Assembly (NCBI GenBank): GCA_027946555.1
Contig: JAPEVC010000065.1
Span: forward strand, 94,125-158,124
Direction: 5' to 3'
Source: Gnomoniopsis sp. IMI 355080
Lineage: Eukaryota > Ascomycota > Sordariomycetes > Diaporthales > Gnomoniaceae
Length of the DNA stretch: 64,000 bases
Shown: positions 33,228-44,875 of the stretch, piece by piece
Numbering within the stretch: position 1 is the stretch's first letter
How the letters are laid out: every line of letters begins with the position of its first letter
Notes under the pieces: model-generated
Seen by the model: only the letters and a program-made list of their open reading frames with translations
What the model was told of the DNA's origin: nothing
The model's database searches: none
Program-made: the position numbers and the translations under genes

Positions 33228-34526
33228 TTATCTGTTCCAGCTAAAATCTAGAGACACATTGGCACTATTGAGCGACTCCTCGAGTCTATCCTCTAACCTC
33301 TCCTCGGCATTTTTGACTTCATCTTTGACAAAATCCTCAAGTTGGTCACGAGCAACATACATCTCGTCTTCCACTCGAACAGTGACAGTGTCGTCTATCT
33401 CCTTTCTGACGTCGTAAAGTCCCCTGTCGAGCTCGCCCCGCAGCTCGTCCGCCTGCTCACTTGAGCGTTGGTGGACGCCCTCTATGCTGAATCCTAGTTT
33501 CTCAGCGTGGTGCTCCACCGACCTCTCAAGGCCAGTCAATCGGCGCTCCATACGGTCTAATCGAGATCCAATCTCGTTGAAACCGTTCTCTATGCGCTCC
33601 ATCATCATCTTGCATACGCCCTCCATACCAATAGCCACACACTCGCGTGGCTTCTCGGATGGGGTGTCATCGGGTGTATTGATTCGACGACGTTTGGTCC
33701 CAGACTCTATAAACTTCGGTCAGCAATCTTTGACAGATACTCTGTTCGCTATAGAAGAAGTCTTACTCTGAGAAGCCGCTGGCCGAGTATTTGACATGCC
33801 GAGATCGTCGTACGACGGTGGGCTTTCCGCCTCTGGCCCAGCAAACGCGGGCGCAGACCCAGAGGCCTGTGCGGATTGTGACGCATGCTCGATGATTCGG
33901 CCACCCTTTCCGCCATACAGACTGGCGATGTCCATAAACCTGGGCGTTGACCGCACATTGCCCGATGACACAGACTCGCATAGCGACACTAATCTCGCTT
34001 TGGAGAGTGTTGAGCTTGGCAAGTCCACGCAAAAAGTTATCTTTTTAGCAAGTCCCCGTAATGAGTCCATCACCAACCGGGAGTGCTTGTGCTTTGGTGT
34101 GAGATCGCCTTGCGGTACAATCAAAGAGGGAGCTTGGTCCAAATCGAACCGCAGACAGTAGGTTGTGGTGCCCAACTTGCTTGCGGCTGTGTATTCGCTT
34201 CCATCACGTTCGACCAGAGCTAGTGCCCGTATTCGCTCAGGCTGGATGGAGAGTAAAACATTGGTTCGGTCGCGTCGAGCCTTAAAGGCAACATTCGCCT
34301 TGAGCTGGAAGAAGGCTGTATTCGAAGAAGCGTCGCGATGGATTTGTAGTGTCAAATGGTCGTGAGGAAAGTGACTGAGGTGTCGCATCGTGGTGTCGCC
34401 ATCTGTCTCATGCCAAGTCACCACAGCGGGGGCGCCAGAAACATCTATTCCATCACTGTCAAATCTCGAAGGAGAGATGTCAGCGTGACTGGATTCCCCG
34501 GACTCGGTCGGGGCATCCTGAGACAT
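33228..34526 (-). CDS. Uncharacterised protein with C-terminal coiled coil
   Basis: Exons 33767-34526 and 33228-33706 join in phase (GTAAGA donor, TTATAG acceptor) and give 412 residues. The N-terminal half (about residues 45-185) is a beta-rich region containing NVLLSIQPERIRALAL and TTYCLRFDLDQAPSLIVP, a pattern I have seen in uncharacterised fungal proteins. A Pro/Ser-rich linker with SPPSYDDLG follows, then a basic patch (GTKRRRIN) that could be a nuclear localisation signal. The second exon encodes a long heptad-type coiled coil (MMERIENGFNEIGSRLDRMERRL through EERLEDRLEESL). It probably oligomerises. No function is assigned. The SPPSYDD and PPPAYSE motifs in the two convergent neighbours are similar, which may be chance. 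Confidence 0.75.
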
Positions 34527-35294
34527 GAGAAGGAGCTATCGAGGCTGGAGATGGTCAGCTGTAATCAGTGGGAGAAGAAGCTACGCAAAAGCAAGCATCA
34601 ATCAAAACCTGACCCTCGTCATGTCTTGTAGTAAAGACAGACGAGATCCCGCCCACCCAGGCTTCAGAGCAGCCTTGACTCTGGTGCGAGATCCGGGCAA
34701 GCTGTCGGCGACGATGACAACACGCCAAGTTCCCGCCGCCACAGCCACGAAACACAGCATTCCGGCTCGAGTACTTGCAGTCAGGCGACTCTGAAAACTA
34801 CAGACATCCCTTCCCAAGGCCCCGATTCTTCCAGAGAGCGCACTCAAAGGGTAGAAGTCGGCATTTCCTGGCCCTGGGTGCGAGTAACCCGTTGCGCGGA
34901 GGACTGTGTTGTAGCGGGCGACGCGGACATCCACTTGCGCGAGAGTTGAAGTAGTGGACACCTTTGAACTGACCCTCTGCTTTGATAGCTGTGTTTGAAT
35001 CGATTTCAGCCGATGGTGGTGAGACGACGTGCGATGTCGTGAAGGACGTCGGGGGTTGGGAGGTCGAGAATTCACGAGGTCAAGATCGATTGAAGCGGCT
35101 CGAAGGGGCTGGGCGACCAGGTAGGGATATCCCTGCTCACGATTGGATCTACCCTAACCCTGACAATGAACAGCGGTAACGTTCCACGGCCCCTCCTTGA
35201 TAAACCTCTACTCGAGTCGGATTTCGAACTCTGTGAGCCTTTTACTGATCTCCGTGATACGGTATCCTCTGAAATTCAAGTGTATCAAGTCATC
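34527..35294. other. Shared upstream region of divergent genes
   Basis: Lies between the start of the coiled-coil gene (minus) and the proline iminopeptidase (plus). A minus-strand frame at 34602-35075 is open for 157 codons but starts in basic low-complexity sequence and shows no family pattern. The ATG at 35166 is in frame with the peptidase, so part of this region could be its N-terminus. Confidence 0.4.
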
Positions 35295-36321
35295 ATGGCC
35301 CCTCTTTACGCCCCGTTCGCCACCAACAACTCGGGACACCTCCAGGTCTCGTCTGTGCACTCAATCTACTACGAAGAATGTGGCAAGCCTGACGGAGTCC
35401 CTATCGTGTATCTGCACGGCGGACCGGGTGGTGGGATAGACGACGGAGACAGACGCTACTTTGATCCATCCTACTACAGGAGCATATTGTTCGATCAGCG
35501 CGGCTCAGGGAAGTCCACGCCGCATGCCTCGCTCGAGGACAACAACACCTGGTCTCTAGTGGCTGATATTGAGAAGCTGCGTGAGCATCTCAAGATCGAC
35601 AAATGGTTCGTGTTCGGCGGCTCGTGGGGCTCGACGCTGTCGCTTGCCTATGCTGAGAAACACCCGGAACGGTGTCATGGCCTCATTCTACGCGGCATCT
35701 TCACGCTGCAGAGGAGCGAATTGGAGTGGTTCTATCAAGGAGGCGCGGACATGCTGTTCCCGGAATACTTTGAGCCGTACAAGGCAATGATTCCAGAGGC
35801 AGAGAGGAGCGATATGATGGCGGCTTACTATAAGAGGTTGACGGGAGATGACGAAGAAGAGAAGCTCAAATGGTACGTTAGCCGTCACCCTGGTAGCGTC
35901 TTTCTAAGCTGTTTATACTGATACGACACCCAGCGCCACTGCCTGGAGTACGTGGGAAAACGCTACGAGCAAGTTGTTCGTTGACCCTGCGTACATTGCC
36001 AGGTCTTATGACCCCAAATGGGCCCTCGCCTTTGCACGGATAGAAAGTCATTTCTTCGTCAATGGTGGATGGATGGAAGACGGCCAGCTGATCAGAGAAG
36101 CGCACAAGATCAAGGATCTGCCAATATCCATCACACAGGGTCGTTATGATGTCGTTTGCCCGGCTAAGACAAGCTGGCAGCTATATCAGGCTTTGGGAGG
36201 CAAGGAGAACCCAAACGTGGACTACAACATCATCAGCGACAGTGGACATAGTGCACACGAGAAGAGCATAGAGGAGGCTCTGGTCGATGCTGCTGATAAG
36301 TTCAAGTCATTGAAGGTCTAG
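35295..36321 (+). CDS. Proline iminopeptidase (peptidase family S33)
   Basis: Exons 35295-35872 and 35934-36321 join in phase and give 321 residues, the normal family length. It removes N-terminal proline from peptides. The alpha/beta-hydrolase core shows the oxyanion motif HGGPGGG (residues 41-47), FDQRGSGKS (67-74), the nucleophile Ser110 in GGSWGS, Asp265 in GRYDVVCP and His298 in SDSGHSAHE, completing the triad. I chose the ATG at 35295 (MAPLYAPF), which fits the family start; an in-frame ATG at 35166 would add 43 residues. There is no signal peptide at 35295, so it is probably cytosolic. It converges with the sedolisin gene. Confidence 0.95.
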
Positions 36322-37237
36322 CCAAAGTATCGCAGCGCCAAGTCTCTGAGCTGGTAACTTACACCACTTACTAACCAGTTCATACTTATGGGCCTCATGC
36401 CATCAGAACATAAGCCAGCATCATCGGTTATTTCTCTATGAAACCATTCTGCACTGGGTTCTCTTTCGTGGACCGACAAGCAGATCGAAGGTACGCAGAC
36501 GCAGACCTCGGGAACGCACAGCCGTATATCAGGAGCATTCCATAAAATTGCAGCAGTACATTCATGCACCTCCGGCTTGGTTTGCGTGCTGTCTAGGGAC
36601 TCATTCTCTACTCACACAGGTAGCTTTGCTTGGCTGGTGCCTTGTTCAGATGGGTATATAACTTTCTTTTATGCGTCGCTGGCCTTTTCCATAGTGTTCA
36701 AGTGCTCATCTTGGCTTTCTCCGCAGGTAACGCAGCCTAAAATGTCACCAAGCTGTTCCCATTCTCCATTTTGACAGTATGCAGCATGCTCCTCTGCCAT
36801 ATCCTTCGTCTGAAATGATGTTGACAGTCCTGTCGATCAAGATTGTGCTTGGGGCCTTCCACAGGCTCTGTTCTAGACGACTTGAAGCGGCCCATCCCCC
36901 AGAAGGGATGGCGTTCACTCTGAGGATGTTTCTCTCCAGAACGACAATTAATCTGGGTTCCTAGAAACCAACAATCTGGCCTGAGTATTGCAAGTGATTT
37001 CACCAAGTCACACTACGAGCAGCTGATGCGTACCACCAGCGATATCATGATGCTTTCCATTTCAGTCAGGGACTCAGAAAAACTTTGAGATCCCCAGTCA
37101 TCTTTGGGCTGAGCGAAGTTTGCATTGTTCTCATTAACCCATGTAGTTTTGATAGGGAGCATTATATACAGGGAAAGTGAACGGCATCATCATCAAAGTC
37201 ATGCGTACATGACCCTCGATGAATATTGACCTCCCAA
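36322..37237. other. Convergent intergenic region
   Basis: Holds the 3' ends of the peptidase and sedolisin genes. No open frame with a family pattern and no repeat was seen. Confidence 0.4.
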
Positions 37238-39594
37238 CTACACACTCGTCAAGAGTTCGAGCAGCTTGGGGAAGTTCGGGGACCTAAGAGCTTGTCAGTG
37301 CCTCTGATACTTTGGCAAATCCCAGCGAATACCTGGTGAGGTCGTGGTACTTACCCAAGACCGGACACGGGGTCCCAGCCCTCAGAAGCCAGGAAACCAG
37401 TCGAGCCACAGTTGGGATTGCTTCCGTTCGTTATGTCATTGAACACCTCGGGGTGAGCGTACTGCCTCACAGGTTAGTCCTCTGAGATTCCTCAACAACA
37501 GAATGAAGCAGACCAATGCAGAGAGAAATGACATACCAGAATCTCATGCACAAAGCCAATGGTGGTCTTGTTCGCCGCAAGCCGGTGCTCATTCACCAGC
37601 GTCAACACCGCGCCCCAGACAGGCGAGGACAGACTCGTTCCGCCGACCTTGTACCAACCGCCCTCGGTGTACGTGATGAAGTAATCGCCGATAGCGCTGA
37701 CGTCGGGGTATCCCCTCCCGCCAATGTGGTAGACACCATCACCAGCGTCGCTGAAGTTTGTGCCCGCGTTCTCGTATCCAGTGAAGTTCAGCGTGACCTC
37801 GTCAAAGTAGTCAGCAATGGCGCTGGTCTGCCACTCGGGCGCGTCAAAGTAATTGCTGAATCCACCTCCAGATGCAAAGCGGGCCGTGGAGCTCTCGGTA
37901 AATGTGGTAGACCCATTGCTCACGTGGTCGAACTGCGTGCTTCCAACCGCAAGCACATATGGGCATGTTGCGTCCGCATCCGGGTAGAAAATGGTCGCAT
38001 CAGGCCCTGCACAGCCCGTCTCGTAGCCAAAATCTCCGGGATAGCTGCCCACGCCGTAATCGCCCGAGGACATGACGACCGTAGTACCCTGCAGGCCCAA
38101 CTTCATGATCTCGTTGCACTGGCGCTCGAGATAGTACGCGGGAAGGTCGCTCTCACCACCGCCATAAGAGATGGAGATGACGTTGGTGGGCTCATACACG
38201 CCACATTGCAGCTGGCCTGAGTAGCCATTCGGGTCTGGGTAGGTTGGGTCGAGGCATTCTGCGGTCGTGCAGTCACCCGTCTCGCCGTAGGCGCTGTATG
38301 TGCAGTAGCTGCCGTCAATAGCGTCGAAGAAAGTGTTGTAGAATCCCAAATAGGGCGTGTCAAGACTCGTCTGGTTGATCTCGTAGTATTGATCGTCCGT
38401 CTGGAAGAGAACGGTGCTCTGGGGCCAGATCAAGGGCCATGCTGATTCGAAATCGAGGTCGGATTCCACACCAGCGTCTTCCTCATCGATGCCCGCCTCT
38501 TCGATGGAGCCCACTGCGCCATCGATATATCGTGCTTCAGGGTACGTGCCGTTCGGAATGTATGGGTATAGAGTGCTGAAGAACACGTCCAAGTCGTACT
38601 TGCTGTAATGATCATCGAGCGACTCGAAGATGCCCAGTTCATTGCCAGGGGCTGCGAGAGTGTTGTTGGGAATGCCGTATTGTGCTCGCATGCAGGCGGC
38701 AGTGACATACAAGTCACAGTTTTCGAGAGTGAGAACTGAGGTGTTGAAATTCGGGATCGCCGCCTGAGGCTTGGCCTCACCAGTGAAGCTATGCGTAGGC
38801 CTGAATGACCGTTTCACGGGCTCAATAGCATGACGCTTGTTCTTCATCTTCTTCAACTCCCTTGGATCAGGGCGCATCTTTATGCCAGGGGTGATGTAAT
38901 CAACGTGCTCCTGGATGTCCTGAGGCAGATGGTATTCATCCACCGCCACATTCTTGGTTCCGGTGATGGCGTGTTCAAAGATGTAGAAGTCGGCCACCAT
39001 GATCTCCTCAACTTCGTGGGCATGAGCGTCAAACTGAATCCACTGCTTGTTGGCTGATAGTGAGAGGCGCTCGCCTGAGATGCCGCTCGACATCAGCCAG
39101 TTCATGACCTGGGGGTTTTCAACTCAGCAAAACGTTCTAGGCTCATAGTTAAGACTTGGATGCTCACGGTATCAACGCTCTCCTGAGATGGTGCAAACAT
39201 CTCGGTCACTTCCTCAGTGGACAAGTGCTTGCCAAAGTTCTCGGACCGTGGGTTCGAGCTGAGATTTGCTAGGTCAGACCGAATCTCTTCTCGGATCATT
39301 CGAGAGCCCCATCACTCACATGTCCCGAAGCATAAGAGCTCCCGCCTCTAGGTTACTCTGCTTAAGTCCAATTCTCATGGGCAGAAGAGCGTCCCGCGGT
39401 ACCCTTGCGTTTCGCTTCCATGTTGATGTCCATTGCGGCAATTGACGCTCATGGAGAACATGAGTCTCGGGAACAGCTCGCTTGGAAACCGCATCTGGCC
39501 TACTGGGAATATCGCGGACCGAGTGAGAGAGCGGACCAGCAGCCGCAAGGGCGACACCACCACCGAGGATGGCTCCAAGTTGACGGAACAACAT
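37238..39594 (-). CDS. Secreted sedolisin (S53), tripeptidyl-peptidase-like
   Basis: Exons 39320-39594, 39168-39258, 37537-39108, 37355-37461 and 37238-37283 join in phase and give 696 residues. A signal peptide (LGAILGGGVALAAAG) precedes a prodomain containing MRIGLKQSNLEAG and FGKHLSTEEVTEMFAPS, then the catalytic domain from about residue 240. The acid-active triad is Glu284 and Asp288 (GIFESLDD, E-x3-D) with Ser614 in GGTSLSSP; the oxyanion Asp472 lies in SSGDYGVG. The Ca site is at the C-terminus (FNDITNGS, then GWDPVSGLGSPNF). It is an extracellular protease active at low pH. The first intron acceptor was set at CTCAG before 39258, because only that restores the LRDISNPRSENFGKH family match; a nearer CTAG gives the wrong phase. 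Confidence 0.94.
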
Positions 39595-39703
39595 GACGGA
39601 CGATATTGTCTCAGGGTTTCGACTTTGCTTTTGACGGCACGACTCGACAAAGTGCGCTGCAAGAGCAAGGCCGGAGATAGATTATGACGGAGCCCATGTC
39701 TAC

Positions 39704-39709
39704 TTTATA
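39704..39709 (-). promoter_or_regulatory. Candidate TATA box of the sedolisin gene
   Basis: TATAAA on the minus strand, about 110 bases before the ATG at 39594. Confidence 0.5.
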
Positions 39710-39711
39710 AA

Positions 39712-41543
39712 CATCCGTCGAGGGGTCTCGATAGTGCTTGATACCTAGCCGGAAGCCGAACGGTGGAGCAGTATTCATTGAGACATGGGCGCCGTAATTG
39801 CGAATTGGTAGTGTCAACACCGCTCATCCTTCGTTGAGGATATCCGGGTAATTAATGCACGGTTAATCGCCTGGTTATCTTTACCCACTTCACTTGCCTA
39901 ACAAGGGATGATGCCGTCAATACCCTGACAAGTGTAGGCCAGGGGCAAGCCAAAGTGTGGCTGGCCAATGGGTTGTAATGGTGGGGCTTCAAGGGTGGCC
40001 TGCCGCTCGTAAAATACTTGTACTATGGTAGTATCTCCAAAGCAATTGTATGCATGCCTGGCATGGTGCTCTGGCGCTATATAACCTGCCTACTCGGGAT
40101 TGAGAGATCGTAATATCTCTACGGGGGTTCGTGCGCTAGAAATACCCACGCCTGTCCTTGACTGATTGGCCATCTCGCCCGCCGTGATAACATGATGTGT
40201 AACGGCTGTCGTCAGCCAGAAGACCTTTGGGAAAGTGTCGGTAACTGTAAAAGGATACCTCTGCATACCTCATAAAACGGGTGACAGCGCTTCCTTGGTT
40301 TTGCTGGAGCGCTGTCTCGAAAGGAAATGGAGCAGAACAACCTCGCCACGCCACATACTATGTACCTACCCATGCCACAAGCAAGGGTCTCATTGTTGAG
40401 TTCGACCCCGACAACGTGCAGGTCACAGAACGCTAGTGATGCATCACGAAGATCGGTAAGAACTAAGGCTAATCCAGCTTTCTGAGCCGTCTGGTCAGCT
40501 TTCTGGTCAGCTTTCCAGCAGGCTTGCGCAACGAGGTTACATTGGGACGGTCCCTCATTTGCAATATTCAAGCGTCCAGGGTCCCCTAGATATCTCGCGA
40601 TGAATGCTTCCGTTGGCGACATTGAAGCACAGAGAATCTCGTGTCTGTCGGCTGGCTTGCAAGGCAGTATGATTCATCACCTCCTATCCTTAATAAATGA
40701 ATAAATAAATGGTTTCTAGGTCAAGTCTCACATGGTTTTGAAAGCCCGTGTGGCTTCAAGGTTGTTTGTATAGCCCCGGATGGCTATGGCAGAGCATATA
40801 TCACAACAGTGTCTCCAAATGCACGTCACGAGGACATCTTTCCGTTAAGAAGGGATCCTCAATTCATTGGGTACCTAGATTTCTTGAGGTTCAATGAACG
40901 TGAATGTGACAGTACTTTAATAGGTGTACTATACCTAGGTACCATCATCTACAAAAGCTTGGCGATATCCGCACGTACGGCTTTGCGCTCTTGTCTCGCA
41001 GTTATAATCTGCCAAAGTCAATCATCGCTCGCAAACATTCCTTCTTGGCCACCGATATGGCCTCAAGTCTTTCATCAACACCTAACTCTAGACTTGAAAC
41101 CAGCTCCATTGACTAACGCGTGCCAGGAGGATACCTGCCTAGGCAGATAGGAAACACTTGAAAATTATATGCTTTGAGTATCCCAACCAACCCGAAGGTG
41201 AGCCTTGACGTGTGAGACCTCCTATAGAGTTGTCCACGAGCCTGACAAATGTGAACGAAGGTGTCAGGGAGTATTTTCACCTTGCATCTTGAATTTGAGC
41301 ACATGGACATAGAATTGTTCTAGAGGTATATCAATATATTGAATATGTTTTATATAAAGTAGCCACAGAAGTGATAAGATCTCACAGGACTTCGAGATGT
41401 TTTCATAAATTTCATCAAGTAGTAATGCTAGGTACGTGAAAGTTTAACATGGAAAAGGATTCACCGAAGTCACAATAACACCAAAATTCCCCGTGATATT
41501 GAGTGTCTTGGTAAATGATTCGGACATGCGTGAACTATAGTCA
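39712..41543. other. 1.8-kb intergenic region
   Basis: Upstream of the sedolisin and downstream of the HET gene. No supported gene. Minor repeats include a 12-base tandem TCTGGTCAGCTT near 40490-40513 and an AAATGAATAAATAAATGG run near 40695. Confidence 0.4.
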
Positions 41544-43517
41544 TCAAATGAGATCAACATATTTCAATCCTTTGATACGCTGCAAGAGCACTTCGGGGCC
41601 TATAGACAGCATTGCTTCAGGATCGCTTTTTAGACGTTCTCGAAATTCACTAAGATCAATGTCGAGATTCTTCAAGCGCGGATCCTCAATGAATAGTGAC
41701 CCAGATCGCAGGTCGCGAAAACGTCGTGAGATTCCACGTGATGTCCGCGGGTTTTGACTTTGACTTTGACTGTTCATACTGAAGCCGATATGATCTGGGA
41801 GGTTTCCAAGGAGAGGCTCACCGCGGGCGCAACCTTCCACGTAACACTCACCGACCACAGTGAATTGTGCATTGTCGGCCGAGTATCTTCGCAATAACAA
41901 AGGCTGCTGACAACCCACAATGGTATAAACCTCATCGCCAACTCTCGACGAAGGAGGAGCTACCCCGAGATACCCTCCTGTGCCTTGAATAAAGCTCTTG
42001 CCTCCGGAGCCCCACTCCATCCTCTTGAAAAATCTTTGTGCAGCACTCCCTATAATGAAGTCATCCTCAACAAGGTCTTTCCCACGAATGACTTTGGCCA
42101 ATACTTCCTCTGCGATATCTGTTGTAGGATAATTACCACCCTCGACGTGCATAAAGTCTGAGATGCCCCCACTAAGGATCGACCTAGCAAGAGAACGCAC
42201 GAAAGACTCTTTAGATGGATATTCTTCTGGAAAGTACATCAGGCGCTCAGTGAGTCTTCGCAGAAATGAAGCACCTAGATTCCAATCATGGCCGTAGAAT
42301 CTTGGTATCGAATGGATCTCCTGTACAACTGTTGTTGACACTCCGAGGACTCGCAGTAGTCCAGTCCTAGGGTATTCAAACCACCCTCCAATTTGCGAAG
42401 AAGCCCAGCTATCAAAACGCCAGTGCGAGCTCGCTTTTGTTGACCAGTCGGGCACCCAAGACGGCCCATCCCATCGTCGAGGTAGATCGGGTAACTCACA
42501 ATGACGGAGGATCGTGAGCCCGTCTGGGTATGCTTCAATGTACTTTTGCACAACCCTCAGAAACAGGTTCTCTTGTGATATTGCGTAGTCAGGCGTTCCG
42601 CATATTGCTTGCTGTTCCCTAGGTAGGAGAGCCCTGATGCCATAAATGCGATCTCGTGGGTCTAAGCAAATAGCATTCTCAAAGTTTTGCCTAATTGATA
42701 GAATCTCAGTCCATCTCATCTGGAAAACGAGGCCACCTATGACTCTGAGACGGGCTTGGGCCATGGAACTGAAGTTGCCCGGGGCAGGCCGCTTAGAGTA
42801 GAGGAGCCGCAGAGCTCTCCTAAAGACCATCCAAGACATCTGATGAGGACCGCAACAAACGATTGCTCGGTCCTCTGCCACAAAGATTTCTTGCCGTATC
42901 CAAAGTCTGTCAAACCAGCTCCTGTGTAGGAGTTGAACTACAGCACGAGATTGATTCGCATCCCAGGGAAGGTCGGAGTTAGGGTCGGCGATGCTGCGAT
43001 CCACATTCTCCAAGTCAGCAGCAGGACAGATTCGATGGAGACCTCCCCAAAACACGTCAATCTGTGTTCCAATATGCTCAAGACATTCCATGGCTATGCC
43101 GCTTGCATTTCTTTCCGGTCCCAGCCATACTACAACGCGTGCTGCACGTTCGAAAATTTGGCCCATCAAAGCGACCTGGCTGCCTTTCTCATCATCATTG
43201 GACTGGTCTATGCAAAGCGCATCTATCCACACGACGCGGCTTTTATGGCGGTGACGAAGGTGCTGGAGAGCCCTTTTCAGATTTTTCGTAACTCGAAGTC
43301 TCGTCTTATCGGAAGTACCAATGTAGACGACCTTGGGATCCTTCTTAGAGCCCCAGACGTATGACAGTGCGTCGTAACTTGGGGGATCCTTTGTGAAGCC
43401 TACGACCTGCAAAGTGACAATCACATCATCGTCGAAGGATCCAGGATATATTGTCGCGAGTCTGACTGAGTGTCCTCCTGGTATCCTGGGCAGGGCTTGG
43501 TATCGATATCTCGCCAT
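41544..43517 (-). CDS. HET-domain (heterokaryon incompatibility-like) protein
   Basis: A 657-residue intronless protein with the HET domain at the N-terminus. The three conserved blocks are visible: SYDALSYVWGS, RVVWIDALCIDQSNDDEKGSQVALMGQIF and RSWFDRLWIRQEIF. The C-terminal half has the usual variable region (DPRDRIYGIRALLP, PSWVPDWST) and ends with a D/E-rich segment. HET-domain proteins mediate self/non-self recognition and cell death on fusion with an incompatible strain, but most copies in a genome have unknown partners. The frame remains open to 43529 through a GTG; the first ATG is at 43517 (MARYRYQ). It is divergent from the Sur7-like gene. Confidence 0.93.
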   Translation of the reverse strand: MARYRYQALPRIPGGHSVRLATIYPGSFDDDVIVTLQVVGFTKDPPSYDALSYVWGSKKDPKVVYIGTSDKTRLRVTKNLKRALQHLRHRHKSRVVWIDALCIDQSNDDEKGSQVALMGQIFERAARVVVWLGPERNASGIAMECLEHIGTQIDVFWGGLHRICPAADLENVDRSIADPNSDLPWDANQSRAVVQLLHRSWFDRLWIRQEIFVAEDRAIVCCGPHQMSWMVFRRALRLLYSKRPAPGNFSSMAQARLRVIGGLVFQMRWTEILSIRQNFENAICLDPRDRIYGIRALLPREQQAICGTPDYAISQENLFLRVVQKYIEAYPDGLTILRHCELPDLPRRWDGPSWVPDWSTKASSHWRFDSWASSQIGGWFEYPRTGLLRVLGVSTTVVQEIHSIPRFYGHDWNLGASFLRRLTERLMYFPEEYPSKESFVRSLARSILSGGISDFMHVEGGNYPTTDIAEEVLAKVIRGKDLVEDDFIIGSAAQRFFKRMEWGSGGKSFIQGTGGYLGVAPPSSRVGDEVYTIVGCQQPLLLRRYSADNAQFTVVGECYVEGCARGEPLLGNLPDHIGFSMNSQSQSQNPRTSRGISRRFRDLRSGSLFIEDPRLKNLDIDLSEFRERLKSDPEAMLSIGPEVLLQRIKGLKYVDLI

Positions 43518-44697
43518 ATTGTTGGCCACAACCCCTAGCTAGAGCAATATCGAGCGACTGGGAAGTGGGGAAGTTTTCTTATGAAGTCAGGGTGCATGTG
43601 AGCGCACAGCAGGGTCAGTAACTTATGTAAGGCAAATGAGCTGACCACCTGCGCTCTGGTAAGCTGAACATGTTGCCATAGGTACTTCACGCCCTCCGCG
43701 TAGCAATTGTACAGTACTTATGAGAATTCGAAAACCTAATACGATCAACAACTTCGGTCATGTGTCGTCAGACATCCAAGGATGAAGACAGATGCCTAGG
43801 TACAGATACCAAACCTGGATCATTACCGAATTTGAAAAGTAGAATGGCTCATTAATCCAAGCGTGTTGCAGTGAAAAACATCTTATCAGCCATGATCTTG
43901 TTGCTTACTAGGTGTGAGTATGAATAACGACTTTTACAATGGCGCTTCGTAACCCAATGTAACATGGATAGTATTTTTTCTGAATTCAGGGTCAATCTCC
44001 CAAGGGTTGCGTCGCTGAATGCTAATCTAAGTGCGAAATATGTATCCAGCTCCAAAAAAAAAACCAGAATGCTTCTTCAGCAGATCGCCCATCTCGGATA
44101 GAAGGTGCCGAGGTGGCCTTCAGGCAATGTCGTGTCGTTGTAATTTGTCCGAAGGTCACAGGTGTACTGCACGTATGGCTTCGCAATTTGAACGGCGTGC
44201 CTTTTCAAACAGGTGCGCTGTGGAAGATGCTTGCATTATTAATAAGTGAGTCGTATACCTGCACCCTTGGCTTCACCAGTCCAGTCAACTTCTACTATGT
44301 AGAAAAGCGGCAGCCGAGCGGGCAGTATGCTCTGCACGAGTGGGTTCCCTCCCGTACTGGGCTGCATTTGGCGTCAAGGAAACGATGTAAAATTCATTGG
44401 CTGAGCGTTTCGCCGAAGGTCGAGGCCAGCCCGCCACGAAACAAATGTGGGCCCCGGAGCAGTCCGGCCTGCTCTCCGTGGACACGCGCCGCCTAAGCGC
44501 TGGAGAGCCTCAGCCAATGATTCTTTGTGTGGATACCTGGGTACTACGAACACCATGTTCATCAACCTTGAATTTCTTTATCTTGTCCTTTTGATACGCT
44601 GAACAATTGTCTTTGTTATTGGAATGAACCGCTTTGTCTCAAGTATGTGGAATGCTTGCGCGTGGCGGCTGCCGATCTTCCAGGGAACACATAGATG
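43518..44697. other. Divergent intergenic region
   Basis: Upstream DNA of the HET gene and the Sur7-like gene. Frames at 44031-44496 are short and unconvincing. Confidence 0.4.
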
Positions 44698-44703
44698 TAT
44701 ATA
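44698..44703 (+). promoter_or_regulatory. Candidate TATA box of the Sur7/PalI-like gene
   Basis: TATATA followed by a CT-rich stretch, 173 bases before the ATG at 44876. Confidence 0.4.
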
Positions 44704-44875
44704 GGCCCCCGGTGTTGACTGTCTGCGAGGTTTCTCCTAGGATGTCTCTGAATATATTCCAATAACAAAACTTTCAACATACCAAGAAAGCATAACAGCT
44801 TCACTATTCTTTCCTTTTTGTCTTCTCTATCTTACAATTTGTAATAGCTGGCTGGCCAGTGAAATCCATACCAAC

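Noticed and set aside
34602..35075. 157-codon minus-strand frame upstream of the coiled-coil gene
   Set aside because: Basic low-complexity start, no recognisable domain, and it lies in a shared promoter region.
37516..38220. 234-codon plus-strand frame inside the sedolisin gene
   Set aside because: Opposite the clear S53 catalytic domain; no start context or family pattern.
39102..39299. Acceptor at CTAG near 39269 for sedolisin exon 2
   Set aside because: It gives the wrong phase; the CTCAG before 39258 restores the conserved prodomain.
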